Shown: piece by piece, positions 46,479 through 57,480 of the stretch
Layout of the letters: each line of letters starts with the position of its first letter
Numbering within the stretch: the first letter of the stretch is position 1
Source of the DNA: Acinetobacter lanii
GTDB lineage: Bacteria > Pseudomonadota > Gammaproteobacteria > Pseudomonadales > Moraxellaceae
Length of the DNA stretch: 64,000 nucleotides
Direction of reading: 5' to 3'
NCBI RefSeq assembly: GCF_011578285.1
Contig: NZ_CP049916.1
Location: 2,728,001-2,792,000 of the forward strand
Made by a program: the position numbers and the translations under genes
The notes under the pieces: generated by a model
Database searches by the model: none
What the model was told of the DNA's origin: nothing
Seen by the model: only the letters and a program-made list of their open reading frames with translations

Positions 46479-49226
46479 TTAAGAGGCATCCATCGCAATG
46501 CTTTTATCGGATTCAGGCATGGGTGCAATATAAGCAATGATCAGCATCACCAAACCTGCGCCCAAGAATGAAATTACACGAGTCAAAGTCCCAACATGAG
46601 ATAAATCGAGCAGCACCAATTTTAAAGTCACAATCAATAAAATACTGCCGCCTAAGATCCATAGCGAACGCAGTTGTTGACGTGTCGCAATACTCATGGT
46701 GATAAAGGCCAGACTGACCCACAGTAAAGTTAAGCTCAATTGAATGGTGGCATTGTCCCAAATCGCAACAGCGTTATACGGCGTATGCAGATACACATGT
46801 AAGCCACGCAGCACGATATAACTACTTAGCCACAGTAAGCTCAACACCATGAGCATCGCCCCCATACCGCGATCCAATCCCGTTTTCACCTGTAAGTTCA
46901 GCATCCATAGGAAGCATGCCAACATTGCTAAACTCACCATGTCGAAAGGATTCAGCACCGGTATCAAATACCCCTGAAATGCCTGCTGTGAAAACAGTTG
47001 TGAGCAGACAATCCACAGCATCATCAGCAATAAACTGCTTCGAGCTTGCCAAAACCGTTGCCAATCCAGATTCTGTTTTTGTAGATAACTAAATCCACCA
47101 AAGGCCAAAGGCAATATCACTGCGCTGATAAATGGCATACTTGGCACAATACACACGCTACTGAGGGCTAAACTCGCCAATGTGCCAAAGGCCACGCCTT
47201 CTTTTTCGGCACGTACGCCCAACATTGGACGGAACCACAACACGGCGAGCAACAGTGCACTTAGGGCAAAGCCGAACCTTTCAGTCAAACTGAACCACTC
47301 AATTGCACCCTGCTGTGTCCGATACACCACCAAACCTAAAGCAAACAGCATTAATGGAATCATGCCAAACCATTTTGGCACTAACCATGAACCTGTGGCT
47401 TGGGTACGCATCAAAGCTTCATTCAATACCGCATACATGAGGGTGACAATAAATAGGCTATACACATACTGCAATGCCCCTGAGAAATAATCCAATCCGA
47501 GCAGTAACAACATACTGCTTGCAGATAAGCTCAGAAGACTCAAGAAAATGACACTCCCCAGCGACAACTGCTGTTGGTACATTGGCTTGATATTGGACCC
47601 CACCACCACAGTCAAATAACTCAGACTTAAAACACTAAACATCAGTTGCGGAAGCTGCCCCAAGTCAACCCAATAATACAGCCCAGACAGCCCTGCCATG
47701 ACCAACAGTCCCATCGCCAAATAACGACTGATATTGGATGTACGTTGCAAAGCAAACAGATAAATCACGGCGCCTTCAATCGCCCATCCCATCACGCTCC
47801 ATTGTTCTTTCAACAAAATCGGTGGAATCAGTGCCAAGAAAATCAAACTTAAGCTTAAATAACTTTGTGAAATCAGACTGATCGATTGATTGGCTTTGGC
47901 AAGTTGGTATAAGGCTGCATACAGCATAGCAAACAAAAAACTGATGCCGGCTTGCCAAAGCGTATCTTCAAAATACATCAGATAGATAAAGCCAAACGCC
48001 ACAATTGGTGCACCGAAAATCAGTCCGATATCTAAAGCGGGTTTAAGCTTAAATTGCGCCACATCTGCTTTGGCAAGCAATTGGCTAAAGCGGAAACTGA
48101 GCCAAATAAAAATCGCACTATGTGCTAAAACCAAGAGGGTCATCTGTTGTCGATCTTGTACATGCCCATGTACAAAGGCGTAAGCTCCACCGATGATGAC
48201 CGTGGCTAAAAAAGCAATTTGATTGAGTATTTTCCATGGACGCAGTGTACTCAGAATCGCGACTGCAACATTCACCCCTAAATAATAGGCAATGAGCTCA
48301 ACTGCGGTGGCTTCACGAACCGGCAAAGTAAAGGGTGCAAGATAGGCCACCATCATGGCCATCAGCGCCAATTCAATCGCTTGCTGACGAAGACTTAACA
48401 GCACCGTAATCAGCATAATCACGCCATACAGCATGGCTGCTGTGAGCAGACTCGCAATCACATGATTGTAATAGGCAAAGAATAGGGTCAAAAATAATCC
48501 TGCCAGACCCAGCCCTTCTAGCGCCAAAGCAAAACTGCGGTTTTTATTAAACGTCAGATATCCTAATGCCGTAATCACTATACTGACCACAGCAACAATC
48601 GACAGCTTCAATGCCAAACTCAATTGCCAATGCTCGGTGGCAAAGCGTAGCAATAAAATCACTCCAATCACCAACACCACAATCGCAACTTTAAGCACGG
48701 GGTTGCCTTGAAACAGCCAATGTTTAATTTGATCGATAAAACCAAGTTCTGTTGGGGTGGAGGAATGATCTAATGCACTTGGCTGAGACACTGCTTCTGA
48801 CGATGAGACATGCGCTATAAGTTGAGATACAGAGTGTTGCTGAATAGCGCTTAATCTGAGGTGTAAATCGTTGAGATTATTTTCTAAACGCCTTAACCAT
48901 CTCAAAAAGAAGAAAATCCAAGCGGTGGCCCCGAGCCCCACCAACCAAGACCAATGCATGACACCACCGACCACAGCCACCAAGGAGGCAATATACAACG
49001 GAATTTTAGAGGTGTATTGCACAGGATGTTGTAGCTTGAGCTGAGCATTTTCCACAACTGCTTGTGTGGGCTTTTGAATGGCGTCCACATACTGAATCAC
49101 ACTCACCACCAATGCGATAATGCAAAGATAGGTCAAAATAGGGGTATCTAAAAACCATGCCCCCACGGCGCTGATGATCAGCACCATTAACCAAATCATT
49201 CTGATTTCACTGTGTATTTTCAGCAT
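46479..49226 (-). CDS. DUF2339 polytopic membrane protein
   Basis: A 915-residue integral membrane protein with two dozen or more hydrophobic segments after a short soluble coil (NNLNDLHLRLSAIQQH, about residues 112-135). DUF2339 proteins are widespread and their function is unknown; the topology is transporter- or glycosyltransferase-like, but no catalytic motif is visible. ATG at 49226 (MLKIHSE) follows AAGGCGAATAA and is chosen over a TTG 12 codons upstream. The gene is monocistronic and divergent from polA, about 160 bp away. Confidence 0.85.
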   Translation of the reverse strand: MLKIHSEIRMIWLMVLIISAVGAWFLDTPILTYLCIIALVVSVIQYVDAIQKPTQAVVENAQLKLQHPVQYTSKIPLYIASLVAVVGGVMHWSWLVGLGATAWIFFFLRWLRRLENNLNDLHLRLSAIQQHSVSQLIAHVSSSEAVSQPSALDHSSTPTELGFIDQIKHWLFQGNPVLKVAIVVLVIGVILLLRFATEHWQLSLALKLSIVAVVSIVITALGYLTFNKNRSFALALEGLGLAGLFLTLFFAYYNHVIASLLTAAMLYGVIMLITVLLSLRQQAIELALMAMMVAYLAPFTLPVREATAVELIAYYLGVNVAVAILSTLRPWKILNQIAFLATVIIGGAYAFVHGHVQDRQQMTLLVLAHSAIFIWLSFRFSQLLAKADVAQFKLKPALDIGLIFGAPIVAFGFIYLMYFEDTLWQAGISFLFAMLYAALYQLAKANQSISLISQSYLSLSLIFLALIPPILLKEQWSVMGWAIEGAVIYLFALQRTSNISRYLAMGLLVMAGLSGLYYWVDLGQLPQLMFSVLSLSYLTVVVGSNIKPMYQQQLSLGSVIFLSLLSLSASSMLLLLGLDYFSGALQYVYSLFIVTLMYAVLNEALMRTQATGSWLVPKWFGMIPLMLFALGLVVYRTQQGAIEWFSLTERFGFALSALLLAVLWFRPMLGVRAEKEGVAFGTLASLALSSVCIVPSMPFISAVILPLAFGGFSYLQKQNLDWQRFWQARSSLLLMMLWIVCSQLFSQQAFQGYLIPVLNPFDMVSLAMLACFLWMLNLQVKTGLDRGMGAMLMVLSLLWLSSYIVLRGLHVYLHTPYNAVAIWDNATIQLSLTLLWVSLAFITMSIATRQQLRSLWILGGSILLIVTLKLVLLDLSHVGTLTRVISFLGAGLVMLIIAYIAPMPESDKSIAMDAS

Positions 49227-49385
49227 ATTTATTCGCCTTATCCCTGAAACTTGATCATACAACAGCTGTTTTGCCAGATGCGCTTAATTCATCAGATATT
49301 CGGTAAGCATGTGTCGCATCAAGTTTCTGCGTAAGCGCAAAAAATCACGTACAATAAACCCGTTATTTGGATTAGGAACGTTTCG

Positions 49386-52145
49386 ATGCCACCATTTGTC
49401 TTGGTTGATGGGTCATATTTTTTATTTCGTGCTTTTCATGCACTACCACCGTTAACCACGTCAACAGGTTTACAAACCAATGCGATTCGTGGTGCGATTT
49501 CTGCCATCCAAAAGTTGATGCGTCGTGTGCAACCGACACATATGGCGGTGATTTTTGATACACCAGAACCGACCTTCCGTCATGCACTATCTCCAATTTA
49601 TAAAGGGGATCGACCAAGTATGCCGGATGAGTTGTCGCAACAAATTCCGTATTTACACAACTTGATTCGTGCACTGGGTATTCCTTTGCATGTGTTGCCG
49701 GGCGCAGAAGCCGATGACATCATTGGTACATTGGCTAAGCGTGCAGAAAAAGCCGGTCACCAAGTGCTGATTTCCACAGGCGACAAAGACATGGCACAAT
49801 TGGTCACAGACAAAGTGACTTTAGAAGATAGCTTTAAAGACAAGCCGATGGATGTCAACGGCGTGTTTGAAAAGTTCGGGGTCTGGCCAAACCAAATTAT
49901 TGATTACCTCACCCTAATGGGCGATGCCTCTGATGGCATTATGGGCGTACCGGGTGTCGGTGCAAAAACTGCGGCGAAGTTATTAAACGAATATGGCTCG
50001 ATTGGCGGCATTTTAGAAAATGTCGATAAAATCAAAGGCAAAGTCGGTCAAAGCTTAAAAGACAATGTCGAAGGCATTACCCTTGATCATCAATTGGCGA
50101 GCATTGTCTGCGATCTTGACCTCAATCTGACCTATGATGATTTGAAACTTCAAGACCCGAATGTTGAAGAACTTCGTCGCCTGTACACCGAGCTTGAGTT
50201 CCGTAATCAACTGCAATCTCTGGATCATCCCAACAATCCCAACAGTTCTGTTTATAAAAAAACATCCAAAGTCATTGAACAGACTTCAGCATCAAGTATC
50301 GTGCCTGATGATCAAGCCACAGCAACCAGTTCAGATGATCAATTGGGCAAAGCCACCTATCATACGGTATTAACGCAAGAAGATTGGGCAAGCTTCTTTC
50401 AACGTTTTAGCACGGCGAAACGCTTTGCTTTTGACACTGAAACCACCAGTTTAGATTATCGTATTGCTGAAATGGTTGGCTTCTCGGTGGCCTTTGATGC
50501 ACAAGATGCCTATTACGTTCCATTAGCACATGATTATGAGGGCGCACCTGAACAACTGAATCGTGATGATGTGCTTGCACAGATCAAACCAATTTTAGAA
50601 AATCCTGAGGTTCAAAAAATTGGTCATCATTTAAAATATGATGCACATATTTTAGAAAATCACGGCATTCATTTGCAGGGTTGGTATTTCGATACCATGT
50701 TGGCCTCTTATGTACTCAATGCTGTGGCCACCCGTCATGGGATGGATGATGTTGCGCGTGTTTACTTAAGTCACTTCACGACGACCTTTGAGCAAATTGC
50801 CGGTAAAGGCGCGAAGCAAAAAACCTTTAACCAAATTGAATTAGAGGTTGCAGCGCACTATGCTGCGGAAGATGCGCATGTCACCTATCGTTTGTATGAA
50901 GTGCTTGAACGTAAACTCAAAGAAACCCCGCCACTGCTTGAGCTCTTACAAAAGATTGAAGTGCCTACAGCTACCGTGTTAACCAGTATGGAAGAAAATG
51001 GCATTGAATTGGACTTGCAATTTCTAGATCAATTGGGCTGTGAGTTTGCAGACACCATTCAAAATCTTGAACAACAGATTATTGAAATCGCTGGTGAAAG
51101 CTTTAATGTCAGCTCACCGAAACAGGTCGGTGAAGTGTTGTTTGATAAATTAGGACTCAAAGGTGGCAAGAAAACGGCGACAGGTCAATACAGTACGAGT
51201 GAAAGTATTTTAGAAAAAATCGATCATCCGATTGCGGAATTGATTTTGGAATATCGCGGTCTGACCAAACTCAAAAGCACCTATACCGATGGTTTACTCA
51301 AACAAGCCAATGAACAATCCGGTCGTGTGCATACCAGTTATCATCAAGCCCTCACCGCTACAGGTCGTTTGTCTTCCACCGATCCAAACTTACAGAACAT
51401 TCCGATTCGTGAAGAGATTGGTCGTCAAATTCGTAAAGCCTTTGTCGCACCTGAAGGTCGGGTGTTGTTGGCGGCCGATTATTCACAAATTGAATTGCGT
51501 TTAATGGCGCATTTCTCTCAAGATGATGCCTTGGTCGATGCCTTTAACAATGGACAAGACGTGCATCGCCGTACTGCGGCAGAAGTATTGAATGTCGCAC
51601 TTGAAGATGTCACCCATGACCAACGTCGTCAAGCTAAAGCGGTGAACTTCGGTCTGCTCTATGGCATGTCGGAGTTTGGTTTGATTCGTCAATTGGGCTT
51701 TACCCGTGAAGAGTCGCAGAACTATATCAAACAATATTTCCATCGTTATCCGGGCATTTATGAGTATATGCAACGCACCCGTCAAGTCGCATTGGAACAA
51801 GGTTTTGTCGAAACGATTTTGGGTCGTCGCCTCTATACTCCTGATATCGACGCTCGAAACATGATGGTGCGTAAAGCCGCTGAACGTGCTGCAATCAATG
51901 CACCACTACAAGGTTCTGCGGCTGAAATCATTAAACTGGCCATGATTGCGGTCGATAAAATCCTACCGAAAGATCAGGCAAAACTCTTACTGCAAGTCCA
52001 CGATGAATTGGTGTTTGAAGTGGATGAAGCGATTGCGGATGAATTGGCAGTGAAAATTGCTGAAGCGATGCAAAATGTCGTGAAAATTTCAGTGCCTTTA
52101 TTGGTTGAAGTCGGTAAAGGTAAAAATTGGGGTGAAGCGCATTAA
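49386..52145 (+). CDS. polA: DNA polymerase I
   Basis: A 919-residue PolA with all three activities. The 5'-3' exonuclease domain covers ~1-285 (VDGSYFLFRAFHALP, GAEADDIIGTLA, TGDKDMAQL). The 3'-5' proofreading domain covers ~320-510 and keeps the acidic residues (FAFDTETTSLD, HHLKYDAHIL, AAEDAHVTY). The polymerase domain shows motif A (ADYSQIELRLMAHFS), the O-helix RRQAKAVNFGLLYGMS and motif C (LQVHDELVFEV). It replaces Okazaki RNA primers and fills repair gaps. It is monocistronic. Confidence 0.97.
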   Translation: MPPFVLVDGSYFLFRAFHALPPLTTSTGLQTNAIRGAISAIQKLMRRVQPTHMAVIFDTPEPTFRHALSPIYKGDRPSMPDELSQQIPYLHNLIRALGIPLHVLPGAEADDIIGTLAKRAEKAGHQVLISTGDKDMAQLVTDKVTLEDSFKDKPMDVNGVFEKFGVWPNQIIDYLTLMGDASDGIMGVPGVGAKTAAKLLNEYGSIGGILENVDKIKGKVGQSLKDNVEGITLDHQLASIVCDLDLNLTYDDLKLQDPNVEELRRLYTELEFRNQLQSLDHPNNPNSSVYKKTSKVIEQTSASSIVPDDQATATSSDDQLGKATYHTVLTQEDWASFFQRFSTAKRFAFDTETTSLDYRIAEMVGFSVAFDAQDAYYVPLAHDYEGAPEQLNRDDVLAQIKPILENPEVQKIGHHLKYDAHILENHGIHLQGWYFDTMLASYVLNAVATRHGMDDVARVYLSHFTTTFEQIAGKGAKQKTFNQIELEVAAHYAAEDAHVTYRLYEVLERKLKETPPLLELLQKIEVPTATVLTSMEENGIELDLQFLDQLGCEFADTIQNLEQQIIEIAGESFNVSSPKQVGEVLFDKLGLKGGKKTATGQYSTSESILEKIDHPIAELILEYRGLTKLKSTYTDGLLKQANEQSGRVHTSYHQALTATGRLSSTDPNLQNIPIREEIGRQIRKAFVAPEGRVLLAADYSQIELRLMAHFSQDDALVDAFNNGQDVHRRTAAEVLNVALEDVTHDQRRQAKAVNFGLLYGMSEFGLIRQLGFTREESQNYIKQYFHRYPGIYEYMQRTRQVALEQGFVETILGRRLYTPDIDARNMMVRKAAERAAINAPLQGSAAEIIKLAMIAVDKILPKDQAKLLLQVHDELVFEVDEAIADELAVKIAEAMQNVVKISVPLLVEVGKGKNWGEAH

Positions 52146-52152
52146 TTGCTTT

Positions 52153-52250
52153 CATTCCCTCTCCTTCTAGGACGAGGGTTAGGGAGAGGTCATAAATCTC
52201 CCTAAATCCCTCTTTACAAAAGAGGGACTTTAACGCCCTCCTTTTCAAAA
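52153..52250. repeat. Dispersed intergenic repeat, copy B
   Basis: Directly behind polA: CCCTCTCCTTCTAGGACGAG and the following GGTTAGGGAGAGGTCATAAAT match copy A (22627-22677), and TCCCTCTTTACAAAAGAGGGA is a palindromic module related to CCTCTTTGAAAAAGAGG of copy A. A further CCCTCCTTTTCAAAA piece follows. Confidence 0.7.
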
Positions 52251-52298
52251 GTGCGACACACCATTTTACAAGCGAGCGTTTATAAAATTCGTTCCAAT

Positions 52299-52328
52299 AA
52301 AAAAGGACTCCATTGAGTCCTTTTTTAT
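52299..52328. terminator. Bidirectional terminator
   Basis: AAAGGACTC / GAGTCCTTT stem with a CATT loop, A-run before and T-run after. It separates polA from the converging yggT end. Confidence 0.85.
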
Positions 52329-52343
52329 GATCCATCTTTAGCC

Positions 52344-52892
52344 TTAGCCAATCGACTTCAGCATCATTTCCGCAATATACAAAGTAAAAAATGCCAAGAT
52401 TGGAGATAGATCAATCATGCCCATATTTGGCATAATTTTACGGAATGGCGCCAACATCGGTTCAGCCAATTCTTGCAACACTTCAATATACGGTGAACGA
52501 GACTGCGTAAACATCACAATCCAACTGCTAATGATATAACCAAACAATAAATATTTAAGAATGGTCACCAAAGACTGTAACATCGCCAATAAAGTCGAAA
52601 CGATGAAATACACCGTCGAGCCTGTCGGTTGTGCATTTAAATACTTAAAACCAAAAACTTTAAGAAAATAAAGCAGGACCGCAAGCACCAATGCCGCAAG
52701 GTTGACACGTCCTTTGCCTACAGTCGGCAAAATACTGCCAAACACATCGACAATCTTTGTCGCTTTCACCGTAGACATCACGACTGGGTTATAAGGACTT
52801 ACCCCCGCCAATTGCATCAAAAAGCGGAAGAACACCAGTAAAATCGCAACATTAATAATAATGTCAAAAAATAGCGCAGCACTTGCACCCAT
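52344..52892 (-). CDS. YggT-family membrane protein
   Basis: A 182-residue YggT protein with two copies of the YGGT unit, each a pair of hydrophobic helices (first near residues 8-30 and 65-85, second near 95-180). The repeats VSPYNPVV and LAEPMLAPFRKIMPNMGMIDLSPILAF are family hallmarks. YggT homologues take part in osmotic or division-plane functions, but the bacterial role is unclear. It is the last gene of the accA-tilS-proC-yggT run, 25 bp after proC, a pairing common in proteobacteria. Confidence 0.9.
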   Translation of the reverse strand: MGASAALFFDIIINVAILLVFFRFLMQLAGVSPYNPVVMSTVKATKIVDVFGSILPTVGKGRVNLAALVLAVLLYFLKVFGFKYLNAQPTGSTVYFIVSTLLAMLQSLVTILKYLLFGYIISSWIVMFTQSRSPYIEVLQELAEPMLAPFRKIMPNMGMIDLSPILAFFTLYIAEMMLKSIG

Positions 52893-52917
52893 ACTTCAAC
52901 TTTCCTAATTCAATCGT

Positions 52918-53748
52918 TTATTTAGCGCTAGCGCTTAAGTCTTGAGCCAATTCTTGACTACGTTTTTGTGCCGCAACCAGTGCGGTCTGAATATTTTGAG
53001 ATATTTGGGTTTGATCAAACACTTCAATTGCCGCTTGGGTGGTGCCATTCGGCGAGGTCACATTTTTACGCAATTCCGCCGGAGAATTGGCACTGGTGAT
53101 CGCCATTTGCGCCGCACCCAATGCGGTTTGCAAAGTTAAAGCGGTTGCAGTTTTTTCATCCAAGCCCATATTTTTACCGGCTTGAATCATACTTTCCATC
53201 ATATAGAAGAAGTATGCCGGACCTGAACCCGACACCGCAGTGACCACATCAATTTGCGCTTCTTCATTCACCCAAAGGGTTAAGCCTGTCGCCGCCAAAA
53301 TTTGGCTCGCCAATTCACGCTTCTCAGCATCCACCACAGGATAGGCAAATAAACCATGTGCGCCGGTTTGCACCAATGCCGGTGTATTTGGCATCACCCG
53401 CACTACCAAATCAGTTCCAGTAAATTTGGAAATGGTGGCAATTTCAGCACCTGCCACAATCGACACAATTAATTTATTCTTCAACAAGCCTTTTAAAGGG
53501 GTCAATACCGATGCCAACACTTGAGGCTTAACCGCAAGCACCACCACATCTGCATCAGCAATCGCTTCGATATTGTTCTCAGTCACATGCACATCTTTGG
53601 CTTGTAATGTCTCACGGATCTGTGCCACTGGATCAGAGACTGTAATGCGTGTTGCTGGTAAGCCACGACTGATCAAGCCACCAATCAGCGCTTGAGCCAT
53701 ATTGCCACCACCAATAAAACAAATATTACAATTTAAAGCAGTACTCAT
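52918..53748 (-). CDS. proC: Pyrroline-5-carboxylate reductase ProC
   Basis: A 276-residue NAD(P)H-dependent enzyme that makes proline from pyrroline-5-carboxylate. The Rossmann motif is FIGGGNMAQALIGG. VVLAVKPQVL, VRVMPNTPALV and the C-terminal signature VSGSGPAYFFYMMESM with TSPNGTTQAAIEVF are intact. It begins 23 bp after tilS. Coupled translation with yggT downstream is likely. Confidence 0.96.
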   Translation of the reverse strand: MSTALNCNICFIGGGNMAQALIGGLISRGLPATRITVSDPVAQIRETLQAKDVHVTENNIEAIADADVVVLAVKPQVLASVLTPLKGLLKNKLIVSIVAGAEIATISKFTGTDLVVRVMPNTPALVQTGAHGLFAYPVVDAEKRELASQILAATGLTLWVNEEAQIDVVTAVSGSGPAYFFYMMESMIQAGKNMGLDEKTATALTLQTALGAAQMAITSANSPAELRKNVTSPNGTTQAAIEVFDQTQISQNIQTALVAAQKRSQELAQDLSASAK

Positions 53749-53771
53749 GAATTCATCGACCTTGAATTTTT

Positions 53772-55124
53772 TTATAACGAAGAGACTAACTTTGGTTGCC
53801 AGCCACCGACTTCACAGTATTCAGACTGAGCCAACCAAAACCCTTTTGGCGTAAAAACACCAAGCATAACATTATCTATGCTCAATATTTGAATTGTATG
53901 TCGCATCCATGGAAAAATTTGTGCCTCTTGAATGGCTTTTTTGAGTGGCCAACTGCCGACACGTCCATAGAGATGAATCTTTTCCCCACCCTGTCGATCG
54001 TGCAAGTTCAGGTCTTTTTGAAGCAAGGCTGGGCTTAATCCCATCGCTTGCGTAGCGACTTGATAATTACCACTTACGAGCTTACATGCTTGATTCAATT
54101 CAAACTGAATCGCCTGAACATGCTTTTCGTTATGCTGTTCGGCAAGATAGATCTGTTTTTCTAAACGATGGACATAGCCTTGGTAGCGGACATAATAAAA
54201 ACCATTCCAATGCAAGGCGGCTTTGGCATCAGCTTTTGCCTCAATCACCTCATGGATTAAGCGTTGCACCATATCTAAAGCCGGTCGATAGGTCGAATCC
54301 CCACGCATCCAAACAGATAACAACTGACGTTGCCGAGCTTGTGAGAGAGTATTTAAAGCATCAATCGATAAACGTTCTGCTGTGCCACAGCGATTTAAAT
54401 CTTGCACCAGTACCTCTTGCAAAATTTCATTGGCATCTTGCATCAAGACACTGGTGCGTGAAATCGCTTGCTGCATTTTAGGGAACCGACTTTGCAAAAT
54501 ATGCCAAAGTTCATTTCGGCACCATGCCCGGTCATAATGCGTGTCTAAATTGGTCGGGTCATCCACATAAGCAATTTGATCTTGACTCACCCATTGGCAA
54601 ATCTGCTCACGGGAAATATCTAAAAGCGGACGCCAAATCGTGAGTTGCTCACGTCGATCTACTTTCTTCATTGCAGACAAACCCTGCACGCCTGCCCCTG
54701 AAAGCAGACGGAGCATTAAGGTTTCGGCTTGATCTTGTTGATGATGTGCGAGTACTAAAATTTCATTTTTTTGAATATGATTTTGGAAAGCGTGGTAACG
54801 GGCTTCACGGGCTTGGTTTTCAAGATTACCCTCAGCCACGTCAACCGCTTCAATGATCAAGGGAATAGCGAGCTGTTGGCATTGTGCTTGAATAAAGTCA
54901 GCCCAATCATCACTGACTTTTTGCAGTTGATGATTAATATAAATCGCGCGGATTCGATTAGGGCAAATTTCAGCCATCAGAAACAGCAACAGCATGGAAT
55001 CCATGCCGCCGCTACATCCGATTAGGAAAGTGGTGTTTTCAGCAAATTGTGAAATTTGTTTTAAGCAGTCAGACCTAAATTGTCGCTGCCAAACTTCATC
55101 AAACGTTGGTAACGTGCTTCGCAT
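53772..55124 (-). CDS. tilS: tRNA(Ile)-lysidine synthase TilS
   Basis: A 450-residue ATP-pyrophosphatase that attaches lysine to C34 of the minor tRNA-Ile, changing its identity from Met to Ile. The P-loop [10 protein letters not shown] is near residue 38, and the N-type domain contains [26 protein letters not shown]. The C-terminal TilS domains follow. The ATG lies inside accA, giving a 64-bp overlap; no later in-frame Met is available before the P-loop, so the overlap is real or a non-ATG start is used. Confidence 0.93.
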   Translation of the reverse strand: MRSTLPTFDEVWQRQFRSDCLKQISQFAENTTFLIGCSGGMDSMLLLFLMAEICPNRIRAIYINHQLQKVSDDWADFIQAQCQQLAIPLIIEAVDVAEGNLENQAREARYHAFQNHIQKNEILVLAHHQQDQAETLMLRLLSGAGVQGLSAMKKVDRREQLTIWRPLLDISREQICQWVSQDQIAYVDDPTNLDTHYDRAWCRNELWHILQSRFPKMQQAISRTSVLMQDANEILQEVLVQDLNRCGTAERLSIDALNTLSQARQRQLLSVWMRGDSTYRPALDMVQRLIHEVIEAKADAKAALHWNGFYYVRYQGYVHRLEKQIYLAEQHNEKHVQAIQFELNQACKLVSGNYQVATQAMGLSPALLQKDLNLHDRQGGEKIHLYGRVGSWPLKKAIQEAQIFPWMRHTIQILSIDNVMLGVFTPKGFWLAQSEYCEVGGWQPKLVSSL

Positions 55125-55885
55125 CTTGCATCAGCATCCATAGGAACAAGTTCATCAAGTGCTTGTTGTAACACGTCTTTGAGTTTTTCCATAACCTCAA
55201 CAGGATGTAAATGAGCGCCTTCACCCTCATCCACCACGTATTCAACGATACCCATTTGTTGCAGCTTTTCAGCGGTTAATGCCAAAGCTTCACTGGCTTG
55301 CTCTGCTTTCTCAGCAGTTTTCCACAGAATAGAGGCACAGCCTTCAGGTGAAATCACCGAATAGATACTGTGAGATAGCATAATCACGCGATCTGCTACA
55401 CCAATTCCGAGTGCACCACCTGAACCACCCTCACCCAAAACCGTTGCAATGACAGGCACTTTTAAAGAAGACAATTGAGCCAAACTGGTTGCAATCGCTT
55501 GCGCTTGACCACGTTCCTCTGCACCCACCCCTGGGTATGCGCCCATGGTGTCGATAAAGGTAAATACGGGCAGATTAAAACGTTCCGCCATGTCGAGCAA
55601 ACGCTGTGATTTACGGTAGCCTTCAGGATTACTCATGCCGAAGTTATGCTGGAGTTTTTCACGGGTACTACGACCACGATGCTGACCCACCACCATCACA
55701 GGTTGACCATTAAATCGTGCTAGACCACCGACCATTGCACCATCATCTCCATAGAGACGGTCGCCATGCAGTGCATCAAATTCAGTAAAAATTTCACCGA
55801 CATAGTCCAAGAACTGTGGACGTTCTGGGTGGCGCGCAATTTGTACCGTTTTCCAAGCTTTAGACTGAGCAGCTTTATTTTTCAT
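55061..55885 (-). CDS. accA: Acetyl-CoA carboxylase carboxyltransferase subunit alpha
   Basis: A 274-residue alpha subunit of the bacterial carboxyltransferase that, with AccD, makes malonyl-CoA for fatty-acid synthesis. Signature blocks are [77 protein letters not shown] and [18 protein letters not shown]. coli AccA is about 319 residues; this one lacks much of the N-terminal helix extension, a difference also seen in related genera. It precedes tilS on the minus strand. Confidence 0.96.
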   Translation of the reverse strand: MKNKAAQSKAWKTVQIARHPERPQFLDYVGEIFTEFDALHGDRLYGDDGAMVGGLARFNGQPVMVVGQHRGRSTREKLQHNFGMSNPEGYRKSQRLLDMAERFNLPVFTFIDTMGAYPGVGAEERGQAQAIATSLAQLSSLKVPVIATVLGEGGSGGALGIGVADRVIMLSHSIYSVISPEGCASILWKTAEKAEQASEALALTAEKLQQMGIVEYVVDEGEGAHLHPVEVMEKLKDVLQQALDELVPMDADARCEARYQRLMKFGSDNLGLTA

Positions 55886-55953
55886 AAGTCGATGAATGTC
55901 CCAAAATTAACTTTTAACCAGTCAATCAATAAAATTCTGTTTTTATCAATCCA

Positions 55954-57480
55954 TCAAAATGAATCGATAAATTTTTCCGACTGAATATTCAACACAATAT
56001 CCCAATGTTTAAATTGCACTTGCTCATCATGCAAATCTGCAACCAACAAAGGCCATTGTTTGGCATCACCAGAAACACTAAGTTGCCATTGTTGCGCATC
56101 TAGTACCGTTAATTCAATGGCAGGAAGCATCTCATCACTTCGACTATGATTCAGCAAAATAGCCAAACGCAAAAGCAGACTTAAATATACGAGCTTGATT
56201 CCGCCCACTTTCATCACATCATTTTTGGCTTCCGCGCGGAGTTTACGACGGTGATGAGCGACCAAATGTGACAAATAATTTTGGTCAATTTGCGAAAATC
56301 CCGGAATGTCGGAATGTTGTAACAAATACGCCCCGTGACGATGATAACCGGCATGACTGATGGCTAAACCAATTTCATGTAAATACGCTGCACGACGCAG
56401 TAAATCACTGTCATCACTGTTCAGTTTTAAAGATTTTCGTACGCTATCAAACAGTTTTTGTGCAGTTTCCACCACACGCTCAGCCTGTTTCGGGTCGGCA
56501 CCATAACGCCCCATCAAGGCTTGTACACTACGATCTCGCACATCTTCATGTTGGAAACGACCCAATAAGTCGTACATGACGCCCTCACGCAATGCGCCGT
56601 CTGAATAGACCAGTTTATCGATATTCAGCACGTCAAAGACCGCATAAAGAATCGCAACACCCGCAGGCAATACCGCACGGCGATCTTCTTTCAGCCCTTC
56701 AAATTCCATTTCTGAAATGTGTTTATATTTTAAAAGTTTGTCTTTGAGTTTATCTAAGCCGGCACGGGTCAGATTTTCCTGATCATCACTCCAGCCCATA
56801 TTGACTGCAATTTGACGACAGGCTTTGATGGTACCACTTGAACCGACCACGGTATCCCAGCCCGCAGCTTTATAAGTATTGACCAAACCTGAGACTTCTT
56901 TACGTGCCGCTGTCATGGCTTTTTCAAACGCTTTTTGACTGATTTCGCCATTTTCAAAAAACGCTTTGGTAAATGCCACACAGCCCATTTGTACAGATTC
57001 AGTATGAATCGGTTCGAACTCTTCCCCAATGATCAGTTCGGTTGAGCCGCCACCAATATCAATCACCAAACGACGACCTGAATTGGCCATGGTATGCGAA
57101 ACACCCAAATAAATCAGACGTGCTTCTTCACGCCCTGCAATAATTTCAATGGGTTTCGGTAAAATTTCTGCAGCTTTTTGGATAAACTCATGTCCATTTT
57201 TGGCTTGGCGTAAAGCATTGGTCGCCACAATCCTTAAGCGTTTCGATTGAACTGAACTTAGACGCCCTACAAATCGTGCTAAACATGCTAAACCGCGTTG
57301 CTGTGCAGCTTCCGTTAAATTTTTATTTTCATCTAAGCCTGCAGCGAGTTGTACTTTTTCTGACATCGATGCGACTTTTTTCACTTCGCCATGATCGACA
57401 CGTGCAATGGCCAAATGGAAACTGTTCGAGCCCATATCAATGGCTGCAAGTAATTCTTCATCAATCAAAAAATCAGACAT
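55954..57480 (-). CDS. ppx: Exopolyphosphatase / guanosine pentaphosphatase (Ppx/GppA)
   Basis: A 508-residue ASKHA-fold phosphatase. The phosphate-binding loops are AAIDMGSNSFHLAIARV at the N-terminus and VIDIGGGSTELIIGEE near residue 140. The C-terminal HD-like domain contains AAYLHEIGLAISHAGYHRHG. It removes terminal phosphates from polyphosphate and possibly pppGpp; which activity dominates cannot be read. It is the first gene of the minus-strand series with accA 68 bp behind, and is divergent from trxA. Confidence 0.92.
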   Translation of the reverse strand: MSDFLIDEELLAAIDMGSNSFHLAIARVDHGEVKKVASMSEKVQLAAGLDENKNLTEAAQQRGLACLARFVGRLSSVQSKRLRIVATNALRQAKNGHEFIQKAAEILPKPIEIIAGREEARLIYLGVSHTMANSGRRLVIDIGGGSTELIIGEEFEPIHTESVQMGCVAFTKAFFENGEISQKAFEKAMTAARKEVSGLVNTYKAAGWDTVVGSSGTIKACRQIAVNMGWSDDQENLTRAGLDKLKDKLLKYKHISEMEFEGLKEDRRAVLPAGVAILYAVFDVLNIDKLVYSDGALREGVMYDLLGRFQHEDVRDRSVQALMGRYGADPKQAERVVETAQKLFDSVRKSLKLNSDDSDLLRRAAYLHEIGLAISHAGYHRHGAYLLQHSDIPGFSQIDQNYLSHLVAHHRRKLRAEAKNDVMKVGGIKLVYLSLLLRLAILLNHSRSDEMLPAIELTVLDAQQWQLSVSGDAKQWPLLVADLHDEQVQFKHWDIVLNIQSEKFIDSF

